From assembly GCF_001625215.2 (NCBI RefSeq), contig NC_030386.2, positions 35,963,296 to 36,027,295 of the forward strand: 64,000 nt of DNA. Reading direction: 5' to 3'. Of this stretch, positions 59,026-64,000 are shown piece after piece. The stretch's first letter is position 1, and each line of letters opens with the position of its first letter. A program made the position numbers and the translations under genes. The DNA is from Daucus carota subsp. sativus. Its lineage: Eukaryota > Streptophyta > Magnoliopsida > Apiales > Apiaceae. The notes beneath the pieces are model-generated. The model was not told the origin of the DNA. It made no database searches and saw only the letters and a list, made by a program, of their open reading frames with translations.

Positions 59026-60539
59026 CCCCCCTCCTTTTTTTCTTTTTCTTTTTCTTTTTTTTTGATCTACATACTCGTAGATGAGTTGTATCATAGATAC
59101 AATAGCCGCATCAGGGATTACTTTCATCCAATAAAGTTTATCATCTAACCGAAAGATACGCAAAGATATCTCCGGACGTTTAGATAATAAGACTTTAAAG
59201 TCTGATAAGAAAACCCGTAAGGTCTCTCTCCAAGATCCTGAAAAACAAACCAAGCAAAAACAAACATAAGAATGATAAATTAAAGAAAAAAATTATTTTG
59301 GGGAAAATAAACCCAATTATGATATATAAATCCTGACAAAAATAAATATAATAATATAACAATTTATTCAAAAATAAAAATTTTAGAACTAATAAAAATA
59401 CGATACAAATATGAAAAGTGATAATGTCTAACCAAAGTAAGAACTTTGGTTAGACACGCAATATAAAGAAATCGTAATACATATTAATATTTACTTGTGG
59501 GAACAAAAATACATAAACAAAAATTAAAGTTTTTTGTTAGGAAAAGAGGGAAATTACAAATTAAATCATATTTATATCCCGATCAACGTAAATTAATTAT
59601 TTAATTATCTAATTAGTCAATAAAAGGGTTATCATAACATCACAAAGTATAAGAATTAATAAATTCAAATTATTAATCCAAGAACAAAATTAACCGCAAA
59701 ATATTCATTTAGGACAATAGGACGATAATCATGCCAACCAATATTGGTCCAAAAATATATGCCACCAATTATGGCCACCAAAATTGATACAACTCCTTGA
59801 ACGTTATCAAGACCTAATAAAAGCCATCAATTATGGCACCCAATAAATATTCATAAATATTAATAAATTAACAAATTTAATATGCCAATTAAGCGGAATA
59901 AATGCACATAAACACTTACCAAACACACAATTTTTCAAAAAACATGAATGGAATCAATTAATCCCTAATTTGGGTAAATATAAATCGCATTTACATGAAA
60001 TTTAATACCTTATGTATAACTGAAGTATTTAATTTCTTCCTACCCAAAATTATTGCACACTAACATATATACATGCACAATATATAAATTTATACCATAA
60101 TTAAAATAATACATATACAAATCATAAAAATCAATAATTTATTCGTACATGCAGCTAAAAACAAATTTGAAAACTAAAATTTATAATGTAGGAGATCAAA
60201 TACACACGAAACACATCAACAAATCAAGAACTACGAAGAACACAAAGAACACAAAGAACACATAAAAACTAAAACACACCTCGTTTTCGACTAATATTGT
60301 GACCGACAACCACATCAAATCCGGCTAGGATAAATCAAGTTAGAAAAATATAGACTACTACACTCAACAAAATTCACAGCCTAATCCGAACAAGTTCCAA
60401 CGAAGTTACAAATGAATTTGATCACCGAAAAAACCCTATACAACTTCTATATCAGAAGAGAAGAGAAACAAACATGCAATAATGTACATCTACAATCATA
60501 ATAAAATATAAAAGCCAACAAAACAGTTATAAATCAGGA
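59026..60539 (-). mobile_element. Poly(A)-type retroposon, copy B
   Basis: The 14-bp sequence GTTTTTAAGTATCC lies at 59012-59025 and again at 60540-60553. On the minus strand the unit ends in an A-rich tail with interspersed Gs (59026-59063), as expected of target-primed insertion. Its 3' ~150 bp are related to those of the element at 2848-4030 (shared TTAAAGTCTTATT.TCTAAA and GGTTAGAT.ATAA words). No reverse transcriptase is visible, so it depends on a LINE in trans. Confidence 0.65.
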
Positions 60540-60705
60540 GTTTTTAAGTATCCTCTTTAATCAGGAGTTTTATGTGTATTATATTTTGAGGTTAAAATAA
60601 TTACAATTATAAAATTAAAAATAATTTTATCAATGCAGGCTGTTTATATTCACTCATTTCATTTTATATTATAAATTATTTTAATCTAAAGAGGAGTGCT
60701 TGAAG

Positions 60706-61101
60706 TAGGGTACATGTCACGGCAGTTCTCACTGGCATGCCTATAGACATGTATTTTACAAAAAGACATGCCCAAATGACATGCCATTTTCCATTATATA
60801 TAGCAAAAACTGCTGCATCATTACAGGATTGATACTAAAGTGCACTTACAAATATAACAAAAGTTAGTAAATATTAAGAACAAAACTTAGTACAGTCTTA
60901 GCTTATATTAGTAGTTTATCTAATATTTAACTATGAAATTGGACTATATTTAAAATTTTCAATATTTATAAGATATAATATTTATATAAATTTTATTATT
61001 TATATAAAAAATTAGTAAAAAAGCATGTCAAATGGACAAAAAGCATGCCCAGTCGGGCATGCCCAATCTGGCATGCCCGTGCCGCTGTGACATGAACCCT
61101 A
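60706..61101. mobile_element. hAT-type MITE
   Basis: The inverted ends are TAGGGTACATGTCAC and GTGACATGAACCCTA. The flanking octamers are GCTTGAAG (60698-60705) and GCTTGAGG (61102-61109), 7 of 8 alike, the 8-bp duplication of hAT elements. GGCATGCC/GGGCATGCCC words repeat near both ends. Confidence 0.75.
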
Positions 61102-61172
61102 GCTTGAGGGCACCATGCCTTACTGCACCCGCGACCCAGTTTTCTCATTAGCCAATTATAGTCATACAGTTT

Positions 61173-61372
61173 TATCAATGATTATACTTAGATTAAATGT
61201 TTTGCCTGAACATTTCATACGCATATATTTTTGTTGTGGATAAAGATTACGCAATGTTCGTAAAATTACAGTTATCAATGATTATATTTAGATTAAATGT
61301 TTTGCCTGAGCATTTCATACGCATATATTTTTATGGTGGACAAGGATTACGCAATGTTCGTAAAATTATATT
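61173..61372. repeat. 100-bp tandem duplication
   Basis: The stretch starting TATCAATGATTATA at 61173 repeats head to tail from 61273 with only a few base changes by eye. Non-coding. Confidence 0.9.
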
Positions 61373-61891
61373 ATTATTTTTTGACAGATCGTAAAATTAC
61401 ATTTTAATTGTGCTCAAGTTGAGTAAGTGGTCTAAAACAGAATAGCTCTTTTTACCAACGGCACGTCGGGACCATCCATCTTCCCCTCTTTTTTAATCTT
61501 TCATAGCATCGTAGGTCAAAACCTGTTAAATTCTTCGAATGGAGCTATTTAAGTATCTTCTTTAGCCACAAAAAAACTGTAAACCTCACAAATTACTTAA
61601 CTTAGATCTACTAATCAACGTATGTAATGATGAATTGTTAAAATAATCATTCTGTCATCAGCGACATAGAAAAATCGATTTATGTATGTGGAGTTGAGAA
61701 TGTAGTCTGAGAAAAAGTTGAATTAATTGGTGGTTGAGTATGATTGCTTTACTAACTACACGAACCAACTGTCTAGATGCTGCTAATCACCTTTAGTTTC
61801 TACTATAATTACTTGGTCCCACGTGTATTGCTAATTACTCCCCCATGGCTATTCCTTAATCAGCAAGGGTTTACTGCTAATTAACTGAGTA

Positions 61892-62196
61892 CTCCCTCCG
61901 TCCCTTTTTATCTGTCCATTTTGGAAAAAAAAAACACATACCAAAAAATAATTGATTGCATAAACTTTTTCATTAAATACCTCTCATTAATATCTTGAAA
62001 ATGGTAGAATACCCCTACTTTATGTCTTGAAAACATGAATTCAACCAAGTTTTAAATAAGTCAAGCCTTGAAAATTGAAATTATGGAGATATATTTGAAA
62101 AACTATCATTAAATTAGTTTTGAAAGTATAAATGGACAGATAAATAGGGACAAATTTTTACTTCCAAAATGGACAGATAAATAGGGACGGAGGGAG
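61892..62196. mobile_element. Stowaway-like MITE (ATCTGTCCATTTTGG subfamily)
   Basis: Left end CTCCCTCCGTCCCTTTTTAT and right end ATAAATAGGGACGGAGGGAG are inverted over more than 30 bp, and TA flanks both. It is 305 bp and shares its ends with the element at 63160-63842. Confidence 0.85.
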
Positions 62197-63159
62197 TAGT
62201 AATGAACTCGGTTCCCTGCACAGTGGTCCACATCGGCTGGTTGATTGTTCATGTCAAAAAATGTCAAAATTAGGATTGTTTGACCTAATTTAAAAAATAT
62301 ATTTATAATTTATGTATGAGAAGTTAGTTATAAGTGAGGGGTGATTTTTATTCTACAGATTTGGATAATTTTTTGGTATTTACAATTTATTGGATATAAA
62401 AATTATTAATATGATAATAAATTATTATTAAAGTGGTCCTCTACATATTTGTATTCAAATTTCAAAAATAAAAATAAGTTACTAAAAAAGCAAAAATTTT
62501 AATTTCTCAGGCTCTAACTTATAAATCGAAAAATGACTTATAAATTCAAACGATATGATCAATAAATTATTTCTAACTTATTAGTTCAAGCAAACACCAC
62601 TTAAGTAATATACATTGCCGAAGATTAATGAAATAGATAATAATTTAGGTCAAGCTAAAAAAGCTAGTTAGTTATTTAATTAATCGACTCACCTTCTTTT
62701 TATGTGGCTAACCTGTTTAGTTTGTCACATCAAGTCGATTGAATTCCACCAGGTATGATGAAGTGGTACCCGAAGCTGAGTCATTTCCACGGCTGAAAAG
62801 CTTGGTTGAGTTGGTTGAGATGTGAACATTTCTTTCTCTAAATCCCAAGTTTTCCCTTTATTGTGACAAGATGAAATAACTGAACTAAACTTGTCAAGAT
62901 GAATTTTTTTACTTTTTGTGAAAGAAATGTGTGGTAATGGATATGATAACAAAAGTGACATCTACATGTATCCACAATAAGGTAATTAGGTGGGTGGTGG
63001 ATATTCATAAATCGTGGCAAACTTATTTGTCTAACTACATTTTCATATATATATATCATGCACTAACCACCTGGTAAGTTCTCTATTTGTGAAAAGAACT
63101 CCACTCTTTTAATATATATATTATATTTGACGTGAATATAGACTTTTTTTTATCAGTTA
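62197..63159. other. Intergenic, no gene seen
   Basis: AT-rich, without recognisable coding sequence or a bounded repeat on either strand. Confidence 0.5.
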
Positions 63160-63842
63160 CTCTCTCCGTCCCTATTTATCTGTCCACTTTGGAAGTAAAA
63201 ACTTGTCCCTATTTATCTGTCCATTTATATAACCAAAGCAAAATTTTTCATTTAATAACGTGAAGAGTCTTTGACTTTGTTCTTCTAGCTATAAATATCA
63301 TGACTATTATTCAATGGTTCATCAAATTTGTATTGGATAATGGAGTAATCCCACTAGTATTTTCCTACAACTAAGAGCATCTCCAGCAGCAGCTTAGCTC
63401 ATTCCTTAAATATAATATAAAATATTGGATCCTAGTGACTTAAGATAATAATAGCTATTCTCACCTCCAACAATATTCCTTATATTCATTCCTTATATAC
63501 TATTTTATTATTAAAAGTTACCATTATTGCAATAGGTGAAGAGAGAGAACATGTTTGTATTCAAAATTTATTATAAAATAAGATTTAGGAGAGGAGAGAG
63601 GTTCCCTAAAGATAAGGGATGGCTAGTGGATCTTAGTGATTTAGGGAATCACTAAGATACTGTTGGAGTGGATTATTTTCCCATATTCCTCATATTTTGG
63701 TTTAAGACTCCAAATAGAGAAGCTGCTGGAGTTGCTCTAAGGCCTTAAATAAGGATATTGATGGAAGTTTCTTATCAAACTTAAATTTTCTTAATGTGCG
63801 TGAAAATGTTAAAAGTGGACAGATAAATAGGGACGGAGGGAG
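63160..63842. mobile_element. Stowaway-like MITE containing a nested MITE
   Basis: Ends CTCTCTCCGTCCCTATTTAT and GATAAATAGGGACGGAGGGAG with flanking TA match the element at 61892. At 683 bp it is more than twice as long, because another element (63372-63740) sits inside it. Confidence 0.75.
63372..63740. mobile_element. MITE nested in the Stowaway-like element
   Basis: Ends GAGCATCTCCAGCAGCAGC and GCTGCTGGAGTTGCTC are inverted. The GAGCATCTCCA terminus is common in plant genomes and also appears alone near 4680 and 45417. No target duplication could be fixed with confidence. Confidence 0.65.
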
Positions 63843-64000
63843 TATCATACTAAAATATCCTGTTTTTTACTCTAATCCCCTTATTTGATCATATTGACTA
63901 TGTTTGGTTTGTCTTGTTTTCTAAAATAAATTATTTATCTTTCAAAAGATATGTGAATATGTTGATTTTTTAAATAAATAATTTATTTTTATAAATAATA

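Noticed and set aside
59002..59253. 83-aa minus-strand open frame at the end of retroposon B
   Set aside because: It runs into the A-rich tail (Lys-rich end) and aligns with non-coding 3' sequence of retroposon A. No independent support for a protein.

Overview
The window is nuclear DNA of a flowering plant, almost certainly a eudicot. It is AT-rich, its genes are split by GT-AG introns, and the products belong to plant families (NAC factor, nsLTP, thaumatin-like, plant ABCB, plant ATG13). Copia, MULE, hAT, PIF/Harbinger-like and Stowaway-like elements crowd the intergenic space. The species cannot be fixed from the sequence alone. No tRNA, rRNA, CRISPR or bacterial operon structure was seen.

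Layout. 1-5.7 kb is a repeat-rich flank: Stowaway-type MITEs, a hAT-like MITE and a poly(A)-tailed retroposon with a 17-bp target duplication. 5.7-10.8 kb (+) is a complete ten-exon ABCB/P-glycoprotein transporter. 11.3-15.6 kb (-) is ATG13, the regulatory subunit of the autophagy-initiating kinase. Next come an nsLTP (17.0-17.7 kb, -), a thaumatin-like protein with a hydrophobic tail (18.5-19.6 kb, -) and a small unrecognised Cys/His-rich protein (21.8-22.3 kb, -). An UNC93-like membrane protein (25.3-26.9 kb, +) and a secreted Kazal-like inhibitor (30.1-30.5 kb, +) follow.

30.8-46.9 kb (-) holds two tandem genes for mitochondrial stomatin-like (SPFH/PHB) proteins. Seven internal exons have identical lengths in both. 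The gap between them contains a young Copia retrotransposon (34.76-40.16 kb, 277-bp LTRs, 5-bp TSD), a MULE that has lost its catalytic core (40.25-42.89 kb, 170-bp TIRs, 9-bp TSD) and a solo LTR (42.92-43.24 kb, 5-bp TSD). 48.0-49.6 kb (-) is cytosolic ribosomal protein L9 (uL6).

51.5-57.8 kb (+) is a NAC transcription factor with a C-terminal membrane anchor (NTL type). Its 3.7-kb first intron carries a 190-bp Mutator-type MITE and a 1.7-kb near-perfect palindrome: two head-to-head copies of the 3' end of a hAT transposase gene. 57.9-64 kb has no recognisable gene but holds a second poly(A)-type retroposon, a hAT-type MITE, a 100-bp tandem duplication and two Stowaway-like elements, one with another MITE nested in it.

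The genes do not form one pathway. ABCB, nsLTP, TLP and Kazal products act at membranes or the cell surface. ATG13, the SLPs, RPL9 and the NAC factor are housekeeping or regulatory. The most interesting object is the intronic hAT foldback. If the NAC gene is transcribed, its intron should form a long double-stranded hairpin matching a hAT transposase, the same architecture as maize Mu killer.
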